DNA of 64,000 bases, taken from the NCBI GenBank assembly GCA_016946835.1, contig JACVTC010000040.1, positions 867,001 through 931,000 on the forward strand, in the 5' to 3' direction. Positions 11,978-25,834 of the stretch are shown here, piece after piece. Each line of letters starts with the position of its first letter. Within the stretch, counting starts at the first letter, position 1. The notes beneath the pieces are model-generated. The model ran no database searches and was not told where the DNA came from. It worked only from the letters and a program-made list of their open reading frames with translations. The stretch comes from Neocallimastix lanati (nom. inval.). Taxonomy: Eukaryota; Neocallimastigomycota; Neocallimastigomycetes; Neocallimastigales; Neocallimastigaceae. The translations under genes were made by a program, and so were the position numbers.

Positions 11978-12996
11978 AATTGGGAACCATCATGAATGAT
12001 ATATTCATTTTAGTGCTTGGTTGGGACCGACACTAATCGATGGGATTTTTTTTTTTTTTATAGGTTTTAATATTATTATTATATTTTGTGATAAGTCTCA
12101 ACTCTGTACCACTGAAAATCATTTCTATTCATCGTCAAAAAAATATGGATGGTGACAATGATATATGTTAAAAAAAAATTTTTTTTTTTCATACATAATT
12201 TAATTATTATTAATATTATTTTTTTTTTCTTAAAATAACACATATATATATATATATTTTTATATTATATTATATGTAAATAAAATCTATTTATATACAT
12301 CATTAAATATTATTAATACTAAATAATTTATTATTATTATTATTTTATTTAATTATTTAATTATTATTTTATTTATTATTTTATTTTTTATTTTTTATTG
12401 ATATAATTATAATAAATAGGTGAACTCTTTTTATGTGTGGAACATATTTAAAGATAATTTCTTCTGGTAACCTCTGTAAAAAATGGACGTACAGGATATA
12501 TACCAAATTATTATATTAAAAAAAAAAAAAATTGTGGCAACACGGATAAATATTCATTTACTGTATTGTGATGCTGAATTGGAATAAAAAAAAAAGGTTA
12601 TTTTCCACTAACACTAAATCGATTTTACCTATATGACAGATAAATGCTTGCTAGTCTATATCTACTATATAGATCAAAAAAAAAAAAAAAAATTAATATT
12701 GGCTTTTTAATTTAAGTTGTTTCGGTTCCAACACCAATTGTGAATTATTTAAAGATTTAGTTTAAAAAAAAATGGTGGGTTATTACGTGAACGCAACTTC
12801 CGATGATAATTCCGAAGACAAATTCATCCTTATTTAAGATTTCGATGCTAATATATAATGAGATGATGGGGGAAGAAGCCGCCGCCTCCGATGGTATTTT
12901 TACTTACTACTTTTTTTAGATTTAGATAGCTTCCTCCCCCTATGACCCAATGGGGGTATGTCAATTTATTGTTTCTTTTGTTGAATTGTTCAAAGA

Positions 12997-13029
<33 letters not shown>

Positions 13030-13075
13030 CCAATTTATCCTATTGAAGGTTATTAACACAAATAGAATCTCACCA
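11897..13075 (+). pseudogene. Scaffoldin-like relic A (partial, decayed)
   Basis: Broken pieces align in order with gene 1 between about 4495 and 5215: GTAAATATTATCTTGAT (KYYLD) at 11908, the DKSQLCT region at 12080-12150, MDGD at 12145, a stretch like MCASFEDDFFC at 12431-12475, CG-NTDKYSFTVL around 12530-12570, and the ANLIYC...DPNDGYY region at 12950-13060. Intron 2 is still present (about 12165-12419, ending AATAG), as in genes 2 and 3 but not in gene 1. Many frameshifts, stops and long poly-A/T insertions rule out expression as a protein. The homology ends near 13075. Confidence 0.8.
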
Positions 13076-15425
13076 AATGGCCAGTTATGAGGACAGTCCC
13101 TGTCATTCTTGCCCAAATTTTATTAAATTTTTTTTTTTTTTTTTATGGAAGAAAGAGAGAGTTAATGACTTAAATAAAAAAAGACATGATATATAAAAAT
13201 AAAAAATAAGTAATAATTTTTTTTTTCAATACGTAATATAAAAAAAAATATCTTTTTTTTTTATATTATAATAATAATACAAATAAAATAAAAAATTTTA
13301 TTAAATAATTACAACAAGATTATTAATATATATATAATTTAAATAAAGAGATATAAATAAACATAAATTTTTATATATTATAAAAATAAAATAAAATAAA
13401 AAAAATATATTTTTATTTTTTTTATTCAATAATTATATTAAACTATAAAAATATATATGAGTATGTCTATTTTATAAATATTATTATTTATTGAATTCTA
13501 GAACATAAAGAAGAAGAAGAAGAAGAAAAATAAATTTTTAATAATAATTAAATAATTAAATAAATAATGTGATGTGAATTTGTATTAAAATAAAGAGATT
13601 ATAAATATAAAATTATTAAATTTCTCTTTTATTTTATGATTTTTTTCTTTTATTTTTTAAATTTATTTTTTAAATAATAGAAAATAAAAAAATAAAAAAA
13701 TAAAAAATAAAAAAAGTGAAATATATTATTATTATTTAATATCAATAAATAAATAAACATAAATGATATTAATATTTAAATAAATAGTCAAACTTTATAG
13801 CAATAAATAAATTAGTGAATAAGTAAATAAATTTATTTTTAAATAATAAATAAATAAATAAATAAATTATTGAATAATAAATAAATTTTTCTTTTTTTTT
13901 AAAATTTATTTTCATTTAAATATTAAGTAAAAAAGAAAAAGAAAAAGAAAAAAAAATTCTATTTTAAAAGATTCTTTTTTTATTTTATTTTATTTTTATT
14001 TTTATTTTATTTTATAATTAAAAATTTTAATTGAAAAAAAAAAATGTTTTGATTATAATGGTAAAAAAAAAATAAAAAAAAAATAATTAAAAAACTAAAA
14101 AAAAAAAAAAAATTATTTAATAAGAAATAAAAAAATATTTTGAAATATTTAAAAAATAGTAAAAGAAATATAAAAAAATATAAAAAATATAAAAAAAATA
14201 GTAAAAATATAAAAAATATAAAAATTAACTTTCTTTATTTTCTTTTTCTATTTTTTTTTAATTTTAATATTTTATTATTTTATTATTTTAAATATTTTTT
14301 TTTAAATATTTTTTTTTATATTTTTTTATTTTATATATTTTTTATATTATTATTATTTATGTAGTAAAGTATTTTAAATTTAATATAAATGTACTATTAG
14401 AATATTTTTCAAAAGGCTACGGCCATTAATATAGGTAAATAAAGTTTATAAAAAAAACAAGAAAATTTTTGTAAATTTATTTATTGTGTATTACTGTGTT
14501 AAGTGTTGTACGAATTGAGCATTAATAGCAGGGTTTATCTAAAAATTATTATTATTATTATTATTAGTAGTAGTAGTAGTAAGTTAATATTTAAAATTTT
14601 ATTTTATTTTATTATTATTTTATATTTAATTAAATTTAATTTTTTATTTCTTAATCTTCATCATCTTCCTCTTTTCAATTTTTATTTTATTTTTTATTTT
14701 ATTTTAATTTTTGTTTTATATCCTTTTTTTCTTTTTACTTTTTACTTTTTTTTATTTATTTATTTATTATATAGTGTTAAAGTTAATAAATAAATAAAAA
14801 TAAGATAAAACAATCGATATCTATGAAAAAGAAACAAAAAATTATAAAGATATAGAATAATTATATATATTATATATATTATATATTATATGTATTATAT
14901 GTATTATATTTTGTAGAGTTAATCATCTATTTATATATTTAATTATAAAATATACATATATACATATATATTTAAAAAAAACTAACAAACTAAAAAAAAA
15001 AAAAAAAATAAAGTATATAATAAATTAATAATTAGAAAATGATTATTTCATATTTATAAAGAAAAAAAATATTATTATTATTAATATTAATAATAAAAAA
15101 TAGTAAAAAAGAAAAAAAAAAATTAAAAGAAACAAATAAATATATAAATCAAAAAAAAAAAAAAAAAAAAATTTAAATAAAAAAAAGACAAATTTATATA
15201 TTATTTAATAAATAAACCACTTTTAAAAATTTATATATAAAGGAAAAAAAAAACAAATAAGTTAAATATATAAAGAATAATAATAAAAAAAAAATTTACA
15301 TAAAAAAAAAAAAAAAAAAAAAACTTTTTTTTCATAGAAACAATTTTGTATTAAAAAAAAATAAAATTATATCTACAGAGATATTACAATATTAATAAAA
15401 TACAATATAGATAAACATATATTTA
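13076..15425. other. A/T-rich gene-free region
   Basis: Poly-A/T, AAT and AAAAT runs. The open frames at 14140-14364 and 14503-14793 have the Ile/Phe/Tyr/Lys/Leu-only composition of random A/T DNA. A slightly richer stretch at 14400-14545 shows no recognisable feature. Confidence 0.65.
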
Positions 15426-18400
15426 TATAAAGTTTTTCCGCTTAATTTAATTTTTTTTTGGGGGTTTAATCATTTAAGATAACCATTATCAACTAAAATA
15501 ATTCATAGCCGGTCATATTAATATATATATATATATATATATTCAAAATGATTCTACATAAAATGCAAATTAATATGAACTTTTTTTTATTATATTTATT
15601 TTTAATTTTTATTTTGTATATAGATTTATCTTTTAATCATATATATTTTTAATGTATTTTATATTTTATTATAGTTTATATTAATTCACTTTTTTTTTTT
15701 TTTTTTAAATAATAAAAAATATTTAAAAAAAAAATATTTATAATTAATTAAAAAATATATATATATAATTTTTTATATTCTAATGTTATATACATTAAAT
15801 ATATTCTAAATTTATTATTAAATAATGTGATTACATATATATCTATATATTTAATTAAAATATATATATATATATAAATATATAAATATTAGAAAATAGA
15901 TTATTTTATAAATATATTTTACTAATATAGTAGGTTCAGCAGGAGCATTAACTTCATGTACGTGCCTTACTAATGGAACTTCTGGATGGAAAATTTTGAT
16001 TAGATAGTACTCATGCTATTAAAATAATTACAAATTCAGGAACTCCCGGTTCTACCTAGTATGGTAAAAATGGTAATCTCACAGGAATTTTTTTTTTTTT
16101 TTTTTTTTGAAAACAATGGTGAACTAGTTACAGGAGGTACAGGTAGTGCCACTTCAGAGTATTACTGTAGTTCATTCGGATGTATTTGAAATTACTTCAC
16201 AACTACTACTGATACATATACGTTAATTCAAAAGCTACCAGTTTAGAGTGCGCCTAAACCAAAGTTTTTAACATGTAAAGAAGCTCAAAAAAAAGGTTAA
16301 AACCTATTATGATACCTCTTCACCTAAAGTCATTATTTGTTCAAATAGTAATAGATGTTATATTGACTCGTTAATAATGGATATTATATTTTGATTATCA
16401 TTTAAGAAGTTCAGCTACAGATCCTACATACCTTATAAAATGTTCTGATATAATAATTGTACTACAATATTAGTTACAACTAGTTCAAAAATATAATTTT
16501 ATTTAAATGCTAGTTTTGGATAAATCTACAAATCATCTATAATATATGGTAATAAAGATAAATTATACAGCTATTAAAGGTAATACCTCTGCAGTATTTG
16601 TTGATTCAAAATTCATATACAGATACTACTACTGCTGGATCAACCTAATTTTCACAAATATAATTGTTTGTTCAACTAAAACAAAATGTTCCTCAGTTGC
16701 CTATAATTCTGATTTAGGTATGTATATTTAAATGCTGGAAACTCAGAAGAAGATTCAGCAAATAACGATGGCCAATTGATTCAATGTAATTCTACAGGGT
16801 ATACGATGCTACAATTAGCTGATGCTAATAAAATTGGAGGTAATTCAGACTTCATTTATTATGTTGATAAACTTTCTTCAAAGCTTATTGAGTACAAAGG
16901 ATCCTTACCAGTAGTATGTGAAATAACTAATACTGATACTTCTGGTTACATATTATCTTGATTATGCTAAAATAATCACCTTCAACAAAATGTACTACTA
17001 CTAATAATACATTTGGACCTTCTGGAAAATATTTTATGGTATAAACATTACATCGTGTAATAGTTCCCCAATCTCTATTTCATGTGCTATTTCCATGAAT
17101 AGTCAATTTTTAGGATGGTGATGCTTCAGTAGTAAGTTGGAGAAAAAAAATTAACTTTTTTTTTTTTTATTTCATTTTTTTTAATATATATCCACATAAA
17201 TATCTATATATCTATATAACTAAATCATTTTTTTTTAAAAAAAAAAAAATAGTATTAATAAATTATTTTACTGTATTAGCTAATTTCATAAGGTAATAAT
17301 CTTCTTTTATGGGCTACATTGGATGAAGATTTCTTCTGTACCTCTGTTCCAGTTAAAAATTTAAAGTTATTATTACATTAACAGTGGTAGTACCCTAGTG
17401 AATATCCTTTGATTTATATTGTGGTGAAGCTTCAAAGCTTCAGCCACCCTACACTCCAATTGAAGATGTATTGAAAAGAAGACCCTCCCTCACCAGTTAT
17501 TACTCAATTGATAATGGAACCTAAAATTGTAGGTACTGTAGGTATTACTCTACCAGTACCTATAAACAAAATTACCCAATTGGCTATTTAATTAGTTGTT
17601 CCAGTGCCACCAAAATGTGAATTATCCACTGATCTAACCAACGAAAGAAAGGTTACTATGTCAATGCTCCCATGACTCTTTATGATGAATCCAAAAATGC
17701 CTTCTATATATTTGAAATCAGTGCTGAGAGAAAGAGAAAGGATACCCTTCTTACTTGGGTGCCTTTCTTCCCTCATGAGCTCAAATAACTCACGCTAAAT
17801 TCATTTATTATGAGTCTACGAAGAGTGGTACCTTTTTCATTGAACCCAACAATGACTAACTACTATAAATGCTGTTGGTTGGTGGTGATGGTGATGATAA
17901 TGATGATGATGGAGCTATTGAAACCTCCACCCAGGTAATTACTGCTATCAAAATAAAAAAAGGGAAGAAAAAAAAAAAAAAGGTAGAGATAGTATTAGTG
18001 ATTAGGAATGATAAAAAAATTAATTTTGAACTTTGGGTGGTAAATTTGAATTTTTTACGATTGGTGTGTGTGTGGGGGATTAATATTGATAATTCCCGTT
18101 AATCAAAAAAAAAAAAAAATTATTACACTATAGAGATAGATAGATATATATATATATATATCACCAGCCAGTGATTCTCTCTCTCTCTCTAAACCAATAC
18201 TTTTTTTTCTATTAATCTTGGTATTTCAAAGCCCACCAACGATCTTGTTCGAAAATTAAATTGAATTCAATGATAAAAAGTTGTCAATGACGGTATCTCT
18301 ATTTATTTATGGTATTCTACATTTTATTAATACTAAGAAGGAATCCGGGGGGAAGGGAGTAGAAGTTGAATCCATGATTTTACGTCATTAATATCGGTAA

Positions 18401-18471
18401 AGACAAAGATATATTCCACGTGTACGCCTGTTTTTTTTTTTTTTTTTTTTTTTTTTTCTCTCTTTCTTTCT

Positions 18472-18490
18472 ACACACAATCATTGTGTGT
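18472..18490. repeat. 9-bp perfect palindrome in pseudogene B
   Basis: ACACACAAT, a single C, then ATTGTGTGT: a near-zero-loop inverted repeat inside the decayed scaffoldin copy. Confidence 0.85.
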
Positions 18491-19354
18491 GAAGACCTTA
18501 AAAAAAAAAAAAAAGCTGTTAAGAAGGGAAACCTCTTATTACTTTAGTAGTAGTAGTTTATAATGTAGTAGTAGTAGTTAACAAAAAAAAAAAAAAAAAA
18601 AAGGGGATTATCAATTTCAATGTAATGGAATGGAATGTAATGAAATAAAAATATCTCCAAAAATTTTCGTTTTTTTTTTTTTTTTTACGTCGTCGACAGT
18701 AAGCTAAATGTCTTTTAAAAAAAAAATTTTAACCCCTTTGGTTGTCTTGGTTAAAAATATGAAGATTAATGGATCAGATTAATGGTCGTTTCCTTTTTTG
18801 GTTTAACCACCCCCTTTAACTAACAACGAAACGAACACTTAACTTCCTTAATAAATACTGGATGCCGATAGCACCTCTTAAGACGTTAATTCATTGCTCC
18901 ATGAACAGCGGTAACCGCTTCTGTAAGATACGGGAAGCCACCTATTGGTTATATTATTCCCAGTGGGAATTTGGTCATTTCTGATGTCATCGTTTTGTAC
19001 CTCCTCAACCATAACCATATGGGTTAAGATGGGACTCGCTTCGCTTCCTTAAAAACTATTAACCTTACTGACGGACGGAGAGAGAGGATAGGCTCTCTCA
19101 AGTCTATCATTGCTTGTAAATAAATAAATAAATAAATAAAATAAAAAAAAAAAAAAAGTGTCCACTGTGCTGTGAGAGAGACCAAGGTAAAAAGCCGATG
19201 TCGTCGTCGGTTATGATTAATCTTAAATTTTATTTCAAAAAGGGAATAAGAGCCTCCTTAATTAATTATAGGAGGTCCTTCATCATATGTGAAAGGGGGG
19301 GGTCATGGAAGGGATTCGTCGGGTGACTAACTTAATGACGTTGGCCAATTAACT

Positions 19355-19394
<40 letters not shown>

Positions 19395-19618
19395 CTTAGT
19401 GATGAAGCATGGGAAATGATTTAATCAAGTATCAAGAGCTACACTACAGCTTCCTTTTACAACTGGTTACTGTAATGTCCTCTCTATGTAACTTTGTCAT
19501 TCTGAAAGGGAAAGAAAGAATCAAGGTTTCTTTCAGTCTATCTACCTACCTTCCTACCTCTCTTCTCTCTGATGGTAATGAAAAAAAAATAAATCTTGAT
19601 TTTAACTGTATTGGTGGT

Positions 19619-19661
<43 letters not shown>

Positions 19662-21228
19662 GTCAACCTAATCTCTGATAAATCATGATATAGTATTTTT
19701 CCTGTTCCGCTGCCAATATCAATCCGGACTTCGATGTAAAAAAAATGTTTATTCTTTCTCAAGGAAGAAAGATAGACAGGTAGTGTTATGTGGAAGAAAG
19801 AAGAAGAAGAAGAAGAAAAGAAGGTGTTGAGAAGAAGAAGAAGAAGGTAAATGAGGATGATGATAATGATGATGAGGAGGAGAATGATAATAATGAAATT
19901 ATTGATCATGTAAGATAATTTGATGATAATAATCATAAGGGGAGGATAGGTTGGATAAGGAGGAGGAGGAGAGTAATATGATGATGAGGAGGTTGAATGG
20001 AAAAGAGATTAAATTGGTAGAGCTCTATCAAAGTAATGAACCCCACTTTCACTACTCTTATTATTTGTTTGTGAAGGGGGAGGGCTTGTTATGTAATGAA
20101 TTGACGGACTGACGGGACAGAGGAGTTGAATTGGAGCTTATATTTTAAATTTTTAAATTTTTAAATTTTTAAAACCTACCTACAATAATGATAGGATAGG
20201 TATATGGTATAGGTGTTATTTTTTTTTTGGATAAATCTAATATGTAAAATGGCGGGGGTAACGCTCAAAATTCAAAAAAAAAAAAAAAAAAAAAAAAAAT
20301 AATTACTAGTGTCGTTTTAGATTTTTATACCGATATCGATACTGATGCTTGCTTGCTCCTTCCAAACTCTTTTATACCTTATTTCGCTACGGGAAACCAT
20401 GATGGAGTTTAACGGCGGCTGGTGTTATCTCGGGGTGTTCTTTCCACCTCTAAGTGGACCGTCACAAATGAATTGTATTTAAAGGCCCTTTCGTCTCAGT
20501 CACCATACCAGTGCCACCTTTACTGTATCGTCCGTCGGCAACAGTATCTACTAAGATCAATGAAGGTTTAATTTTGGAGGTTCTATGTCATGACTGATTG
20601 CTTCGTTACTACTACTATTACTACTACTACTAACTTTATCAATATCAATAAGAATATTCTTGTGTTAGGGCATAGAAAATTAAGAGAGAATAGCAACAAC
20701 AACAACAATAACAACAGCAATGTTTTTTTGTTCAAGTGTGTTGTACAAGTGTGATGGGGTGTAAGCTATCGTATTTATGAATGAGCCAATGAGCGTTAAC
20801 GATACGTAGGACACCAATGTCACGAAGAGCATATCCTCTCAAGTAATTCATTTTCAAGTATTCCATGGAAGATGGTTTTTAAGTATTCCTTTGTCAGTAA
20901 GAATAAGAAGGTAAAAACGTCTGAAACGTCTGCACCTTCACCACCAATAATACCTGTACAACCCTCGAAATAGGATATTGAAAAAAAAAAAAAAAAATTG
21001 ATTTTCTGTATCAACTGCTGAGGACGATATTGTCGTGATACCAGAGATTTTCTGTATCAACTGCCGAGGAAGATATTGTCGTATTGTCGTGATAACAGAG
21101 AAAAAAAAAATTAAATCCTGAGAAACCCCCTTGAAAAAAAAAAAATGATTATTATAGGAGTACGACGACGACGACGACAACCATCCCTGAAAATGTTTTG
21201 GCCTACCTAACACCTACAATTCTTGTGC

Positions 21229-21268
<40 letters not shown>

Positions 21269-21577
21269 TCTTGAATAGAATAAGTCATGTCGCTAAAGAA
21301 AAAAAAATCGTCACCAGCGGTTACTACTTTTGACATGTTTTGCTGAACAAAAAAAAAAAAATTATAAAATTTATTATAATTATTATAATAATATGATAAG
21401 AGTGCTCGAGTATTCAATCATTTAAATTCATCATCCTCCAGGGTATCACTCTCTACGGTTGTGTTCAAAGCCTCTGTCAAGTGTCATAACCCTTAAACCG
21501 GATGTCTACTACTACTTTTGACATTTTGACATTTTGACATGCTTACCAACACTTTGATTAGGAAGAAAGGAAAAGAT

Positions 21578-21615
21578 TAGAAGGAGAGGGTGTCCCCCTC
21601 CACCCTCTCCTTCTA
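21578..21615. repeat. 15-bp perfect inverted repeat in pseudogene B
   Basis: TAGAAGGAGAGGGTG at 21578-21592, loop TCCCCCTC, then the exact reverse complement at 21601-21615. Genes 1 and 2 have no such palindrome at the matching position (just before the VGYINVS-like region), so it arose during decay. Confidence 0.92.
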
Positions 21616-22908
21616 CAAGATCATCGGATGTTTATATACATTAACGTTTTTCCATTAGTCTCTCCAAAAGGAAGTCTAGTATCTAACATTTATTAGTTAT
21701 TACCATGTCCGATAGTAAGGAACTTCTCCTCCTCTCAAAGACAAAAACAAAAACAAAATAGGATGGATGCCATTTTCACCATCGATGATAAGATGATGTA
21801 TCCATACTACTACACCAAGGATAAAAACTTTAAAAGGAGATTGAGGACTCGAGCATACGTCCTGACGTGACAAACGGTAATGTAATATAATATAATGAAC
21901 TGTATTACTAGGGTGTGTGTGTGTGTGTGGTGGGATTTTTGGATTTTTAGTAAAAAGGAGAAGCCCACACTCAGAGACAGAGTGTTTTTTTTTTTTTTTT
22001 CAAGAGTTCCTTTACCAACCAACCAACCAAACCACCAGTCGGTAGGTCAAATTTTAATTATATTATATTATTTATTACATTTTAAAGAATAATTACTACA
22101 AAGTGTAAGACCGACCGGATCTCTCTTTGAATTGGTTCCTTCCGTTTCCGTTCTATTCCTTTCCGATCCAAACATTATGATATTGTGATTAAAATGTAGT
22201 GGAGTGGTTGTCATTAACTTCACCCCCGAGGGTGATCTATTTTCGGATACCTCAGATACCTTCTCTCTCATGTGTTCTACAACACCATTTTCTAGTTTTA
22301 TTGCTAAGAATAACCATTATGTACTGACTACTGGACCCAGAAGTTTAAGTCGTCTCTTTTTGTTGGAAACGATATCAAGATGTCTATAATGTGTGTATGA
22401 TGAATTATTCTTAGCTTATGATCTGGTTTGTATGCAAAATTGTACGTTAATTTGAATAGGGATAAAGGAACCTGGATAAATCTGTTCTGTGAAACTGTTC
22501 TCGAGTTACGGTTACAACCTACTGACTGTACCGTAGATGATGATGGATAATGATGATCCGGATAAGGGTAATCCAAGTTCTGATCTCTGCCCTACAGTTT
22601 CAAAATACGGCCTCTCCTCCCTCTTCTCCCTCCACGTCTAAGAAGTGGTATATCTTGAGGCATTGGTCGTGGTCGTCGTTTTTTTTTTACTTTGAATTGG
22701 ATTTTAAGGTCATACTGTGAAGAAAAATTGAAAAAAATAAAAAAATATAAATTTTTTTTTTCATTTGTTTTTTTTATTAAAAAATAAAAAAAAAGATTAA
22801 GGGAAAAAAAATATATATATAATATATACATAAAAAAAAATTACTTTTAGCTTAATTTAATTTATGTAAATTTTAACCTATAAACATTTATATATATATA
22901 TATATAAA

Positions 22909-22954
<46 letters not shown>

Positions 22955-23929
22955 TTATTTTTAGCTTAATTTATATATACATATATAAAAGAAAAAGTAA
23001 AGTATATAAAAAAAAAACCATTTCAAAATATATTTATTTTTTTTTTATTTATTTATTTTATTTATCTTTAGAATTACATAAAAAGAAAATAGAAAAAAAA
23101 AAAAAAAAAAAAAGAGTAGTATAAACACATTAAAAAAAATATATATATATATATATTATATATTATAATTTATTATCATTGTTGTTTTGCTTTCTTTTTA
23201 TTTATTTATTTTTTATGACTACATAAAAAATATTAAGAAAAATAATTATTCATTAAGAAAAAAAATATATATATATATTTATATTTGTATATTTATAGTA
23301 TATAAAGAATAAAAAAAAAATCAAATAAATATTATTATTATTTAGTATAAGTTTTATTTTTTATTTTTTATTTTTTTATTTTCACTATTCTATTATTATA
23401 TTTATATTTAGAAAAAAAAATGAAATAATAAAAACAATAGTATTTAAATTAGAAGAAAAAAATAAAATATTAAATAAATATTATACTAAATAATTGAATG
23501 AATAAATAATTGAATAAATAAATAATTGAATGAATAAATAATTAAAAAAAATCATAAAAAAACTTTAAAAAAAAAAGAAAAATTATTAATAATAGATATA
23601 AATAAATAATTTTTTTAATTCTTTGTCTTTATTTTTATTTATTTATTTATTTTTATTTTTATTTTTAATAAATAATTGAATCATTGCATAATATTTTTAT
23701 TAATTATTAATTATTTATTTATGATTTATGATTTATGATTTATGATTTAAAATAAAAATAAATAAAATAAAAAAAATTAATTATTTATATACAAAAAGAT
23801 AAAAAGAAAACTTTGGATTTGAAATTATTGCAAAAGAATACATAAAAATTACGTAAATAATTTTTAGAGATATGAAAAGAAATTAAAAAAATTTATATTT
23901 ATTTTTTTATAATAATTGAATAATTGAAT

Positions 23930-24530
23930 AATAAATAATGGAATAATAAATAATTGAATAATTGAATAATAAATAATAAATAATAAATAATAATAAAAAG
24001 AGTATTTATTATTAAATAATAAATAATAAATAATAAATAATAATAAAAAGAGTATTTATTATTAAATAATTGAATAATAAATAATAAATAATAAATAATA
24101 AATAATAAATAATAAATAATAATAAATAATAAATAATAAATAATAAATAATAAATAATAAATAATAAATAATAATAAATAATAAATAATAAATAATAAAT
24201 AATAAATAATAAATAATAAATAATAAATAATAAATAATAAATAATAAATAATAAATAATAAATAATAAATAATAATTGAATAATAAATAATAACTGAATA
24301 ATAAATAATAAATAATAAATAATAAATAATAAATAATAAATAATAAATAATAAATAATAAATAATAAATAATAAATAATAAATAATAAATAATAAATAAT
24401 AAATAATAAATAATAATTGAATAATAAATAATAACTGAATAATAAATAATAAATAATAAATAATAAATAATAAATAAATAAATAATAAAAAGAGTATTTA
24501 TTAATAAATAATAAATAATAAATTATATAT
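23930..24530. repeat. AAT-type array with embedded AAAAAGAGTATTTATT units
   Basis: Mostly AATAAATAAT units, with AATAAAAAGAGTATTTATTA at 23992, 24042 and 24484, and ATTGAATAAT or ACTGAATAAT variants. The same non-simple unit recurs in the arrays at 55.4 kb (reverse orientation) and 62.2 kb. Confidence 0.9.
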
Positions 24531-25010
24531 GATGAATTATAATCATCATTCCTTGATTATTTATTTGAATTAATAACAAAAATGATAAGTAGTTAATGTC
24601 ATGTAGTAGTTTATAATTAATAGTAAAGTAGTATTAATCATATATATAAGATATATATTTATATTTATATTTATTTTTGTTAATGTGTGTGCGTATTCAA
24701 AGTCTATACATGAATAAATATATATATATATCTATTTAATAATTATTATTAATAAATTAAATAATAAAAACAATTATAAAATGTGTTAATAAAAAAAAAT
24801 ATAGTATTGATATAAAACTTTTTTTTTTTTATTTTCTATCATGGTGCATTTCCTAAATAGATTAATAAACTAACAATATAAATAATTTAAATAATTAATA
24901 TAAATAATATAAATAATATAATTATTATAAATAATATAAATAATATAAATAATACAAATACTATAAATAATATTTAAAAATTTTAAATAGGTGAAAAAAC
25001 ACCTTATTTT

Positions 25011-25103
25011 ACATTTTATTTACATTTTATTTACATTTTATTTACATTTTATTTACATTTTATTTACATTTTATTTACATTTTATTTACATTTTATTTAC
25101 ATT
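25011..25103. repeat. 11-bp tandem repeat (ACATTTTATTT)
   Basis: About eight perfect head-to-tail copies. Because 11 is not a multiple of three, the frame read through it is a repeating artefact and not a protein. Confidence 0.92.
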
Positions 25104-25760
25104 AACTGTTATTACAACAAAAGAAAAGAAAAAAAAAAAAGAAATTTTAAAGTTTATGAATTATAATTTTTATCTTAACTTTTTTTTTTAAATGAAATAA
25201 ATAATAAATATTTAAATATTTAAATATTTAAATATTTAAAAACTATTTAAAATTGTTTTTTTTTTATTTCATTATTTTATTTTCTTTTCAAATTTATTTT
25301 TTTTTATTTTCAAAAATTAAAAAATCAAAAAAAAAAAAAAAAAAAGTTTTCTTATTTTTATTTGTTACTGTTTAATTATAATAAATATTAATAAATATTA
25401 ATAAATATTAATAAATAATAATAATTTTTTAAATTTTTTCTATTTTTTCTTTTTTTTAATTTTTAATTTTTTAATTTTTTGAAAATAAAATTTTTAATTC
25501 AAAGTTTAAAAAGTTTAATTTTTAATAAATTGTTTAAAATTTTCTATGATTTAAAGTTTTTTTTACACATATCAATTATTTAAATGGATTTTGCGTAGTT
25601 TTCTGTGTTAAAATCAATTCCAAAGTAAAAAAAAAAAATGAAATAAAATAAAATAAAATAAAATAAAATAAAATAAAACAAAATAATTTATGTAAATAAT
25701 AATTAAGAGTTATTTTAATAATAATAATAATAATAATAAAATAATAAATAATAATATTAA

Positions 25761-25791
<31 letters not shown>

Positions 25792-25797
25792 TTTAAA

Positions 25798-25834
<37 letters not shown>

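Larger units (their letters stand above)
15548..22680 (+). pseudogene. Scaffoldin-like copy B, near full-length and heavily decayed
   Basis: Exon 1 survives at 15548-15564 (one codon altered), but the donor GT has become GC. Homology resumes near 15930 and follows the whole gene: the YCLDG-like N-terminus, Cys/GYY repeats, IDGD at about 17110, intron 2 at 17132-17292 (GTAAGT...AAG), the charged segment near 19800-20000, the DTYYTDVTKR-like region near 20800, and NPSS plus a trace of the C-terminal tail at 22570-22680. Dozens of stops, frameshifts, poly-A/T insertions and expanded microsatellites interrupt it; examples are (AGTA)n at 19618-19660, (GAA)n near 19800 and (ACG)n near 21165. No long frame remains. 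Its second half is GC-rich like genes 1 and 2, so it is probably a sister of those copies. Confidence 0.85.

Noticed and set aside
14140-14793. Two 70-100 codon + frames
   Set aside because: Composition is only Ile, Phe, Tyr, Leu, Lys, Asn and Ser, as expected for random A/T-rich DNA.
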